A stretch of DNA of 10,516 nucleotides, taken from the NCBI GenBank assembly GCA_030667035.1, contig DAOUWQ010000017.1, positions 1 through 10,516 on the forward strand, read 5' to 3'. The notes under the pieces are model-generated. The model worked only from the letters and a program-made list of their open reading frames with translations. It ran no database searches and was not told the DNA's origin. Shown here one piece after another: positions 1 to 5,887 of the stretch. Made by a program: the position numbers and the translations under genes. Source of the stretch: Candidatus Heimdallarchaeota archaeon. GTDB lineage: Archaea > Asgardarchaeota > Heimdallarchaeia > JABLTI01. Every line of letters begins with the position of its first letter. The stretch's first letter is position 1.

Positions 1-89
1 TTCCATGTAATATACAAACTAACTAAAGCAGTAGCTGCTGAAATGACTAATGCTGTCACTGATATACCAAAAGAAATCCAATCATCCAA
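1..89 (-). CDS. Possible N-terminus of a membrane protein (partial, runs off left edge)
   Basis: An open frame on the minus strand starts at a TTG codon (87-89) and stays open to the window edge, giving 29 residues. An in-frame TGA lies three codons upstream, so the frame cannot start much earlier. After MDDW the peptide is almost wholly hydrophobic (about residues 5-27, rich in I, V, A, L, S, T), which looks like one transmembrane helix or a signal anchor. A GAGG lies about 12 bases upstream, rather far for a ribosome site. No family can be named from so little. It might be a small membrane protein, a transporter start, or a chance open frame. The TTG start is inferred and the coding status is uncertain. 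Confidence 0.38.
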   Translation of the reverse strand, partial: MDDWISFGISVTALVISAATALVSLYITW

Positions 90-116
90 TTCTTTTCACA
101 TCCTCAATTCTAAAAA

Positions 117-143
117 GCGCTATCCAGGCTGAACTACAGGCCT
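117..143 (-). pseudogene. tRNA 5'-half fragment (D-arm remnant)
   Basis: Bases 117-131 are identical over 15 bases to the D-arm of the intact tRNA-Arg downstream (1079-1093), on the same strand. After a two-base mismatch the match continues with CTACA. On the minus strand it reads as the 5' part of a tRNA, with TGTAG, CAGCCTGGATA and GCGC. The acceptor strand differs from the intact gene, and no anticodon arm or T-arm follows toward lower coordinates. It therefore looks like a broken copy or insertion scar, not a working gene. Confidence 0.5.
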
Positions 144-253
144 ACAGTTAGTTCTTAACAAATTCAGTTTACATTTAAATTAAAAATCTATTTATTAATA
201 CTTTTGTAGATAATCTTGCTGTTTTATGTAACACTTGAAAACGAACTTGAAAG

Positions 254-282
254 ATTGGCGGATGTGGGGAGATTTGCTCTCC
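254..282 (-). pseudogene. Duplicated tRNA-Arg 3' end (T-arm, acceptor strand and CCA); att-like remnant
   Basis: Bases 254-276 match the 3' end of the intact tRNA-Arg (1025-1047) with two differences, on the same strand. The match covers the encoded CCA, the discriminator G, the acceptor 3' strand CACATCC and half of the T-arm. The T-loop has lost its conserved TTC (AGCAAAT where the gene has TTCAAAT), so it is not a normal tRNA. Bases 268-282 still form a perfect 5-bp hairpin (GGAGA/TCTCC). A direct copy of a tRNA 3' end is what integration at a tRNA gene leaves behind. Decay of a tandem tRNA copy is the alternative. Confidence 0.55.
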
Positions 283-380
283 TTTTAAAATTCAATCTTT
301 TCATTAATTTCTAGACATCTTCAATAGATAATAGCAATTTTTCAAATAGTTTATTTCTTCAAAATCAGTTCTTAACAAAA

Positions 381-390
381 TAATTTAAAG
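381..390 (+). promoter_or_regulatory. TATA-like box of the flavoprotein gene
   Basis: TAATTTAAAG is centred about 26 bases before the ATG at 411. That is the usual archaeal distance from TATA box to transcription start. Transcription would then begin at or next to the ATG, giving a leaderless mRNA, and no ribosome site is visible in the bases just before the ATG. Confidence 0.45.
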
Positions 391-410
391 TTTCAACTTA
401 ACTTCGATTT

Positions 411-971
411 ATGAAAAAAATTCTAATTTTTAATGGAAGTCCAAGAAGAAAAGGAAATACTGCAGTTCTTATTGAAGAATGCTTGAGAGGTATAAGAGAT
501 TCTGGTAGTGATGCTGAAATCTTTGTTCTAAATAATATGAAAATTAATCCCTGTCAATTTTGTGATTGGTGTATAAAAAACAAAATGTTGTCCTGTGTTA
601 AAAAAGATGATATGAATGAATTATATCCAAAATTAATTGAATGTGATGTGATAATTTTTGCTTCACCGATATTTTGGTTCAACTTATCTGCTCAATTGAA
701 ATTATTTATCGATCGTTTGTACGCGTTTCATGGAAAAGGATCATTTGCCTTAAAAAATAAGCAAGTGGCATCAATATTTGTTTACGCGGACAATAATGAG
801 GAAACATCTGGAGTTAAAAATGCAATTAAAAACCTAACTGACATTTTCACCTATATGGAAAGTGACATAATTGGTATGATTCATGGAACGGCAGCAAAAA
901 TTGGAGATGCTGAAAAAAATAAGCAATTGATGTCTGAAGCATATCAATTAGGTATCACAATAGGAAAATAA
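411..971 (+). CDS. Iron-sulfur flavoprotein-like NAD(P)H/FMN oxidoreductase
   Basis: This 186-residue protein has the flavodoxin-like fold of the NADPH-dependent FMN reductase family. Residues 8-17 carry the FMN phosphate loop motif (NGSPRRKGNT). A second flavin-site segment, FASPIFWFNLSAQLK, lies near residues 83-97. Four cysteines at 48, 51, 54 and 62 (C-x2-C-x2-C-x7-C) fit the compact motif that binds a 4Fe-4S cluster in archaeal iron-sulfur flavoproteins (Isf). The likely role is cytosolic electron transfer or reduction of quinones or oxygen species, using FMN and a cluster; the natural donor is not visible. There is no signal peptide or membrane segment. The gene stands alone between tRNA-derived fragments and the tRNA-Arg gene, so it may have arrived as cargo. 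Its base composition does not stand out. The ATG directly follows a TATA box at leaderless distance. Confidence 0.85.
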   Translation: MKKILIFNGSPRRKGNTAVLIEECLRGIRDSGSDAEIFVLNNMKINPCQFCDWCIKNKMLSCVKKDDMNELYPKLIECDVIIFASPIFWFNLSAQLKLFIDRLYAFHGKGSFALKNKQVASIFVYADNNEETSGVKNAIKNLTDIFTYMESDIIGMIHGTAAKIGDAEKNKQLMSEAYQLGITIGK

Positions 972-1026
972 ATGACTAATTTAAACCAGAAAATTGCCTA
1001 GGATAAATTGATTAAAGAATTAGAAT

Positions 1027-1105
1027 TGGCGGATGTGAGGAGATTTGAACTCCCGAACCTCCTGGTCCGGAACCAGGCGCGCTATCCAGGCTGCGCTACA
1101 CATCC
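1027..1105 (-). tRNA. tRNA-Arg (anticodon CCG), CCA encoded
   Basis: The minus strand folds into a full cloverleaf. The acceptor stem GGATGTG/CACATCC has 7 perfect pairs. The D-stem is GCGC/GCGC with loop AGCCTGGATA. The anticodon stem CCTGG/CCAGG encloses the loop TTCCGGA. The T-stem GGGAG/CTCCT has loop TTCAAAT. The anticodon CCG (plus-strand 1068-1070) reads CGG arginine codons. The discriminator is G and the 3' CCA is encoded (1027-1029). There is no intron. Box A and B elements are not needed in archaea; a weak TATA-like TTAATTA about 25 bases upstream (around 1127-1133) could be its promoter. Confidence 0.95.
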
Positions 1106-1150
1106 TAGCAGAAAAAAACGTTTTTAGTAATTAATTCTTTTTGCCTTATC

Positions 1151-1162
1151 GTTAAATTTAAG
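1151..1162 (+). promoter_or_regulatory. TATA-like box upstream of eS27
   Basis: GTTAAATTTAAG resembles an archaeal TATA box. It predicts a transcription start near 1183 and a leader of about 35 bases. That leader would carry the TTAGGAGA ribosome site at 1201-1208, ahead of the ATG at 1219. Confidence 0.35.
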
Positions 1163-1218
1163 TACTAATAATATTGGACTGACACCATAAGAATGGATAA
1201 TTAGGAGAAAATCAAGAT

Positions 1219-1419
1219 ATGTCCGAACCAACAATCCCAAAACCAACATCAGAATTCATTCAAGTTGAATGTCCTGATTGTAATAAGGTTCAAAGAGTCT
1301 TTAGCCATGCTTCCACTCAAGTTCACTGTCAAGTTTGCAATTGCTTATTAGCAAAACCTGCTGGTGGTAAATGTAAAATACTTGGCAAAGTCGTTGAACC
1401 AGAGAAAAAAGCAGTATAA
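1219..1419 (+). CDS. rps27e: 30S ribosomal protein eS27 (S27e)
   Basis: This 66-residue protein is full length for archaeal S27e, a zinc-ribbon protein of the small ribosomal subunit shared by archaea and eukaryotes. The zinc site is C18-x2-C21 and C37-x2-C40, with an extra cysteine at 42. The surrounding pattern (VECPDCNKVQRVFSHAST, then VHCQVCN) and the LAKPAGGK stretch are typical of the family. The start follows a GGAG ribosome site about 12 bases upstream. In many archaea this gene sits next to eL42 (L44e). No such gene is present here; tRNA-Arg is upstream and divergent, and GINS is downstream and convergent. Confidence 0.93.
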   Translation: MSEPTIPKPTSEFIQVECPDCNKVQRVFSHASTQVHCQVCNCLLAKPAGGKCKILGKVVEPEKKAV

Positions 1420-1430
1420 TTCTCAAAAAC

Positions 1431-1498
1431 GTATTATTTCATTTTTAATATGAAATACTTCAAAGAATGCTATAAAAAGAAATTAGGTTTATTTTTTC
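1431..1498 (+). terminator. Possible terminator between convergent eS27 and GINS
   Basis: A hairpin at 1431-1458 pairs GTAT and TTTCAT with ATGAAATAC, leaving a 3-base bulge. A T-rich run follows at 1489-1498. Archaeal termination depends mainly on T-runs, so the T-run is the more meaningful part. The position, 12 bases after one stop codon and between two converging genes, is suitable. Confidence 0.3.
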
Positions 1499-1524
1499 AA
1501 GCCTATTCAATTCTTATTTATTTT

Positions 1525-2139
1525 CTACAGATTTGGTAAATCTACTCTATCTGCTGCATTTTTCATTATCAGTGTTTTTGCATAGATGATTGGCAATCGT
1601 ACAATATCTTCTTTTTTGAATGGGCCAAATGTTTTCTTTGTTTCACCTTTTGCTGTTGCAGCAACTATTTCAGGTATATCTTCTAAAATTCGTATGATCA
1701 TTAATTCTACATCTTCTTTTGTTTGCTGCTCTCCAGTGGTTGTTTTTCTCTCTTCTCTTGGTAATTCAATTGCTACTTTCCCGAAAATACTTCTTTGATT
1801 ATGTTCATCAAATAATCGTTCAAGATTAGAAACCAGATCAATTTCTTCTGCAGCCAAACCATCTTTATTCAAATTGCCATCTAAAATGCTATGAATGATT
1901 TTATGTTTTCTAATTTTCGATAAATCACGTAAAATTTTGTTTAAACGTTCAATTCGTTCGCTGATTATCTTGAAGGAAATTGTGTCTTTTTTATCTAATT
2001 TTTCTAGATCTTTTACAAGAGTGTTAATTTTCTGTCTTATGGTTGAATAAACTACGCTTTTTACTTCAAGTAAATTATTTGTTTGTCTCTCGCTTTTCCA
2101 AAGCAGAACGATTTGATTATATTGTTTATCTCTACTCAT
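1525..2139 (-). CDS. GINS complex subunit (archaeal Gins51/Gins15 type)
   Basis: This 204-residue protein belongs to the archaeal GINS family. GINS joins MCM and a Cdc45/RecJ-like protein to form the replicative helicase at the fork. Residues 1-120 are mostly helical and charged, as in the A domain, including the SxRQTNNLLEV-like opening helix. A short linker rich in T, E and Q (about 130-145) follows. A small C-terminal B domain (about 146-204) contains FGPFKKEDIVRLP (171-183) and YAKTLIMKNAADRV, the most recognisable part of the family. The order A domain then B domain is that of the 51 type, not the 23 type. The start has GAGG eight bases upstream. PCNA lies upstream on the same strand, an arrangement seen in other archaea. 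The 213-base gap between them suggests separate promoters. Confidence 0.85.
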   Translation of the reverse strand: MSRDKQYNQIVLLWKSERQTNNLLEVKSVVYSTIRQKINTLVKDLEKLDKKDTISFKIISERIERLNKILRDLSKIRKHKIIHSILDGNLNKDGLAAEEIDLVSNLERLFDEHNQRSIFGKVAIELPREERKTTTGEQQTKEDVELMIIRILEDIPEIVAATAKGETKKTFGPFKKEDIVRLPIIYAKTLIMKNAADRVDLPNL

Positions 2140-2286
2140 TCAATTATCCTCAATGTTGATAGATTACATTTTCTGGTTGTATTTATTCTTTCTCTCCTAC
2201 GATAAATAGTCATTTTTCTCTTTTACATTTTTTGGCACTTAATTACAAAGCAGTTTCTTGTGCTTTTGTTGGTAGAAAGAAGGAAA

Positions 2287-2310
2287 GACAGGCTTACAAG
2301 CCTTCTTGTC
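2287..2310 (-). terminator. Hairpin downstream of PCNA, possible terminator or processing site
   Basis: The plus strand reads GACAGGCTTACAAGCC followed by TTCTTGTC. The inner stem AGGCTT/AAGCCT is perfect with a GT loop, and GACA/TGTC extends it across a short bulge. On the minus strand it lies about 43 bases past the PCNA stop and is followed by a pyrimidine-rich stretch (TCTTTCCTTCTTTC). This suits an RNA 3' end, but the T-run is interrupted by C. Confidence 0.35.
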
Positions 2311-2352
2311 CTCTGAATGTGACAGCTAATTCCTGTGAAAGACTAAAACATC

Positions 2353-3099
2353 TTAGGTTTCAATTCTTGGTGCAAGATAATAGGTAAGTTTTCCACCTGC
2401 AACAATTGGAAATTCCAATTGAATTGGCATACTAGCGGAGAATGCTAACATTACTAATTCACTTGCTTTGATTGCTTTTGTCATTTCAGTTAAATAGCTT
2501 AGTGAATACATTGCACTTGATTCTTCTCTTACGTTAAATTCAGCGATAACATCACTATCTTTTTCGATGTAAATTTTGACATCTTTGGTTTCACTGGAAG
2601 CAGATAGGGTTAAACCATTTTCATCTGTTACAATTCTAATATGATCCCCGATTATTTCTGCGTCTTTAACTGCTTGTTGTAAAGCATCTGCTGTGAGTTT
2701 TATCTTTGATTTGCTATCAATAGCTGGTGCCGGATAATCACTTTCACCTAAATCGAGTAAGCTTATACCAAAGCTTCTAACATTTTGTCCTTTGAATGTC
2801 ATTACAAGTTTTGCTGTTCCTTCAAGCTCCATTATAAGTTCATCAGAGGGACCTGAGCGCCTCATAATTTGAATCATTTCATCTAAATTAATGCCTAAAC
2901 GAGTGACTTCTGAACATTCATATTCTTCGAAAGCATTTGCAGGCAGGAAAAAATCGACCATAGCTACTCTACTGTGGTCCATTGCCCGTAGTTCAATTCC
3001 TCTTTCTGAAGCGATAAAATTTGCTTCATCAAGCAAGGTGAGTGATTCGATAATATTCTTCCATATTTTTGCATCTGCTAAAACCATTCTAAGTGCCAT
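2353..3099 (-). CDS. pcn: DNA polymerase sliding clamp (PCNA)
   Basis: The protein has 248 residues, the usual length for archaeal PCNA. It forms a ring around DNA that holds polymerases, the Fen1 nuclease, ligase and other clients. The two-domain pattern is clear: an N-terminal half with LRAMDHSRVAMVDF (37-50), an interdomain connector around SLLDLGESDYPAP (113-125), and a C-terminal half ending in LAPRIET (242-248). The connector and the LAPRIE tail are the surfaces that bind PIP-box partners. A strong GGAGG ribosome site lies about 9 bases before the ATG. TATA-like GTTTAATAAT around 3138-3150 (minus strand) may be the promoter. GINS follows on the same strand and the radical SAM gene precedes it. 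Only one PCNA gene is seen in the window, so homotrimer or heterotrimer cannot be decided. Confidence 0.96.
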   Translation of the reverse strand: MALRMVLADAKIWKNIIESLTLLDEANFIASERGIELRAMDHSRVAMVDFFLPANAFEEYECSEVTRLGINLDEMIQIMRRSGPSDELIMELEGTAKLVMTFKGQNVRSFGISLLDLGESDYPAPAIDSKSKIKLTADALQQAVKDAEIIGDHIRIVTDENGLTLSASSETKDVKIYIEKDSDVIAEFNVREESSAMYSLSYLTEMTKAIKASELVMLAFSASMPIQLEFPIVAGGKLTYYLAPRIET

Positions 3100-3335
3100 T
3101 TGTTTTTCCTCCGTTCTATATAGTGAACCCTCAATATTATTATTAAACTTACAATTTTTTTCTGTTTACTCTTATTACTATTCTTTCATTTTAGTTAATC
3201 TATTAAAAAGTTCTTATCACTGTTTTGTATCTGCACAGACTTTTTTTTATGACAAGAGCTCTTCTACTCATAACTATTTCTTAATTCTAGCATAAAAGTT
3301 CATCTCTTTTCCAAAAAACAGTTTTTCATCACTGG

Positions 3336-4949
3336 TTATTCCACTATTTTCCCATGAACCAGTTTTTCAGTGATTACTTTGTCAATAAAAACAGTAACTA
3401 TTTCTCCAATTCTCTCTTTAGCATCTTCAACCGCAACCATCGGTCCACCTTCGAGAATATTGGCTATTGCTCCATTTTCCTCTCGATAATTTGGTTCGCT
3501 TAGTATCACTCTAATTTTCTTTCCAACTAAATTGGTCTTCTTCCTGAGGTTGACTTCATTGGCAGCATCAGCAATCATTTTACTAATTGGATTTCTTATC
3601 GCTGGTTCTGGTGGAGGGAAATCGCCAAAAGCGGACATAGGTAGTGGTCGAAACCGATAGATAGTTACTTTTTCGATGTATGGTTCCAAATCATGAATTA
3701 ATTTTACCGTTTCTGTAGCAGTTTGTTTTGTCTGACCTGGCAAACTATGAATAAAATAAACATGTGATTTTAAACCATATTTATGAGCGATTTTTACAGC
3801 ACGGAGCGTTTCTTTAGGCATACTTGATCTCCCTAACTGAATAGCATGAGATTCACTTCCAGTTTCACAACCGATACTAAAAGAAGATCCGGGAAGATAT
3901 TTTGCTAATATTTTAGCCACTTCCTCTGTAAAGAGGTGAGCCTTAACATTTTCCACCTCTATCCATGCTTTTCCTTGTGCAACACTTTCGAGAGAAGTTA
4001 TTTGTGATAGAAGTTCTTCAATTAACTTAGTATTTGCTTTTGGAAAATAAGGATTCATCAGCAAATTATCTCCTAACTCGTTATCTCTCCCAAAATCAAG
4101 AAAATCAGGTGCGCTGAGTATAATTCTCTTAACGTTATTTTCGAGTAATTCAGCAATTTCATTTACTACTCGATCGGGCGTTCGACTACGAGCTGGACCA
4201 AATAAATTAGGAACACTACAAAAACCACAGCCAGGAGGTATTCCTTCAGGACATTTCAATCTATCCTCGAGACTATAACTATCACAATAATCGCATTCTG
4301 AGCATTGTCTACCATCAAGCAAAAGAATTTTTGTTCCTTTAAAATTGGAACAACCTCTCACACACTCTACATATACTTTTGCTGAGAAATATTTGGGATA
4401 ATCAGTTATGCATTTTGTAGATGCTTGATATAATCTAAATTCTTCTCGAGATGAATATTTTCTAAAACCATTAATTTTCGTTTTTCCTTTTGAATAAAAA
4501 TAACCAATTCCAAGAATTTTCTCCAAAATTTCTTTTGAGGACGATTTTCTTAGAGCATCGTATTCAATTAGTTCTTTGATTGTTTTTTCTCCTTCTCCAA
4601 TTACAATAATATCTGCTCGAGTTGAGAGCAAAGTAGAATCTAATTCAGAGGAAATTGGTCCACCAACAACTACTCGACCCTTGGCATTTTTCCTCCAAGA
4701 AGAGATTACTCTTTTTACAGCTATTTTATCCATTGACATAGCGCTAATGAATATAGAAGAAAACCCTTTTGGAAATCCTTTCTCAAGGACATCTTCAGCG
4801 AGAAAAATTTTTGCTTCGACTCCTAACTTCTCAAGAACACCATAAACACTTCTAGAACCTGCACCAATAGCATCTCGAGTGAATCTTCTTTTTCCTTTAC
4901 CAGAACCTGTAGCATCGACAATAGCGATTTTGTGAAGGGTAGTGTTCAT
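3336..4949 (-). CDS. B12-binding-type radical SAM protein with C-terminal TRAM domain
   Basis: This protein of 537 residues has three parts. Residues 6-150 resemble a cobalamin-binding-type Rossmann domain (KIAIVDATGSGKGKRRFTRD, then VVVGGP and VIGEGE). A radical SAM core runs from about 190 to 455. It contains C233-x7-C241-x2-C244 (CPEGIPPGCGFC), the SAM-binding GCETGSES segment near 361-368 and SLPGQT near 402. A TRAM-like RNA-binding domain (about 470-537) has the closing pattern IGEIVTVFIDKV. The TRAM domain points to modification of tRNA or another RNA, as in methylthiotransferases, but no substrate can be named. Five more cysteines precede the core motif at 196, 200, 216, 219 and 222. 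The frame is open upstream to 5090. ATG 4949 is preferred because GGATGA lies five bases before it, a TATA box lies between the two starts, and the upstream stretch has no domain character. Confidence 0.82.
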   Translation of the reverse strand: MNTTLHKIAIVDATGSGKGKRRFTRDAIGAGSRSVYGVLEKLGVEAKIFLAEDVLEKGFPKGFSSIFISAMSMDKIAVKRVISSWRKNAKGRVVVGGPISSELDSTLLSTRADIIVIGEGEKTIKELIEYDALRKSSSKEILEKILGIGYFYSKGKTKINGFRKYSSREEFRLYQASTKCITDYPKYFSAKVYVECVRGCSNFKGTKILLLDGRQCSECDYCDSYSLEDRLKCPEGIPPGCGFCSVPNLFGPARSRTPDRVVNEIAELLENNVKRIILSAPDFLDFGRDNELGDNLLMNPYFPKANTKLIEELLSQITSLESVAQGKAWIEVENVKAHLFTEEVAKILAKYLPGSSFSIGCETGSESHAIQLGRSSMPKETLRAVKIAHKYGLKSHVYFIHSLPGQTKQTATETVKLIHDLEPYIEKVTIYRFRPLPMSAFGDFPPPEPAIRNPISKMIADAANEVNLRKKTNLVGKKIRVILSEPNYREENGAIANILEGGPMVAVEDAKERIGEIVTVFIDKVITEKLVHGKIVE

Positions 4950-5008
4950 CTTGTTCATCCTAGAAATTAGTATCCAGTTTGCTAATGCATTTACATAGTT
5001 TGTTTTGC

Positions 5009-5017
5009 TATAAAATA
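5009..5017 (-). promoter_or_regulatory. TATA box for the radical SAM gene
   Basis: On the minus strand ATTTTATAGC follows a GGAAT stretch. It predicts a transcription start near 4986, about 36 bases before ATG 4949. This box lies downstream of the longer possible start at 5090, which is part of the case for the shorter protein. Confidence 0.45.
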
Positions 5018-5217
5018 TTCCGAAATTTAAACGTTCTATTAGATTTAAACAACAATAAACAAAAGAAAGATATTCTAGTAAAGTTACCATTCAACAATAA
5101 GAAATAAAAACTAAAAGCACTAAAGCTAAATTTCGAAAAGTGTACAGAAGAACGAATTTTCGAGAAAATATTTTCACAAGAAAGAAAAATAATACTATTT
5201 GAATTCAATTGAAGAAT

Positions 5218-5228
5218 AGATTTAAATT
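5218..5228 (+). promoter_or_regulatory. TATA-like box for the Csl4 cluster
   Basis: AGATTTAAATT is centred near 5223. It predicts a start near 5249 and a leader of about 28 bases ahead of the Csl4 ATG at 5277. It would drive the Csl4/DUF2067-like/Rpo11 cluster. Apart from this box and the divergent one, the 327-base gap 4950-5276 shows no gene. Confidence 0.4.
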
Positions 5229-5276
5229 CCGAAAGATTTGGTGCTAACAAGAAGACGTAAAGGATTGATTTAAAGA

Positions 5277-5843
5277 ATGAAAGAAAATGGCGAATTTCTT
5301 TTACCTGGCGATTACATTTGTGTTGAAGAAGAAGCTCTTCCAGGAGAAGGAACCTATGTTGCTGAAGGTAAAGTATTAACAACAGTCACTGGTACTGTAT
5401 TTAACGATAAAACAAAACGAACAGTCAGTATTTTTCCAAGGGTAAGAAAACCATTAGTCCCTAAGAAAGGCGATGTTATCATTGGACAAGCTGAAAATGT
5501 CAATAAACATATGGTTTCTATGTCTGTCAAATACATTAACGGACAAGATGTTACTCCAACTTACTCAGCAATAATGCATATCTCCCATACAACAAGAACA
5601 TATCTTGACTCAATGTTTGATGCTCTCAAAGAAGGCGATATTATCAGAGGAAAGATAATGGATGCTCATACACTTCCAATACAATTCACAACAACCTACA
5701 ATGAACTTGGTGTAATCTACGCACTCTGCAGTAAGTGTGGAGAACGATTAAGATACTTGCGAAGGGGTACACTCAAGTGTGATAATTGTGATAATGTTGA
5801 GCCCCGAAAAGTTGCCGAAGATTATGGACGAGCACGATTATAA
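5277..5843 (+). CDS. csl4: Exosome subunit Csl4
   Basis: This 188-residue protein is the RNA-binding cap subunit Csl4 of the archaeal exosome, which guides RNA into the Rrp41/Rrp42 3'-to-5' phosphorolytic core. Three parts are visible. The N-terminal domain (about 8-60) has GDYICVEEEALPGEGTY. An S1 domain (about 64-130) begins at KKGDVIIGQAENV and ends at EGDIIRGKIMDA. A C-terminal zinc ribbon has C151-x2-C154 and C168-x2-C171. All three match the family in order and length. The N-terminal domain contacts the core, and in archaea the zinc ribbon binds DnaG-type partners. It opens a plus-strand cluster; the next gene starts 44 bases on. No clear Shine-Dalgarno sequence lies close to the ATG. 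Confidence 0.93.
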   Translation: MKENGEFLLPGDYICVEEEALPGEGTYVAEGKVLTTVTGTVFNDKTKRTVSIFPRVRKPLVPKKGDVIIGQAENVNKHMVSMSVKYINGQDVTPTYSAIMHISHTTRTYLDSMFDALKEGDIIRGKIMDAHTLPIQFTTTYNELGVIYALCSKCGERLRYLRRGTLKCDNCDNVEPRKVAEDYGRARL

Positions 5844-5887
5844 GTAAGCCATAAAAAAACAATTTATCAAAAGTGAGGAATATTCAA

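Noticed and set aside
1027..1105. Intron in the tRNA-Arg gene
   Set aside because: The anticodon stem closes directly around a normal 7-base loop, so there is no room for an intron.
1586..1798. Plus-strand open frame of 70 codons with hydrophobic stretches
   Set aside because: It lies wholly inside the GINS gene on the opposite strand, where GINS has a ribosome site and family motifs.
2891..3295. Plus-strand open frame of 134 codons
   Set aside because: It lies antisense to the start of PCNA and runs into non-coding DNA. Its serine/phenylalanine-rich product looks like a reading of the opposite strand, and no ribosome site was seen.
3100..3335. Possible gene or RNA in the 236-base gap between PCNA and the radical SAM gene
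   Set aside because: It contains the PCNA ribosome site and TATA-like elements, but otherwise only AT-rich sequence with no convincing structure or reading frame.
4950..5090. N-terminal extension of the radical SAM protein to a start at 5090
   Set aside because: The extra 47 residues show no domain character, a TATA box lies inside the stretch (5009-5017), and GGATGA directly precedes the start at 4949.
5008..5382. Minus-strand open frame of 124 codons across the divergent promoter region
   Set aside because: It overlaps Csl4 antisense and covers both promoters; the product is rich in L, F and S with no recognisable motif.
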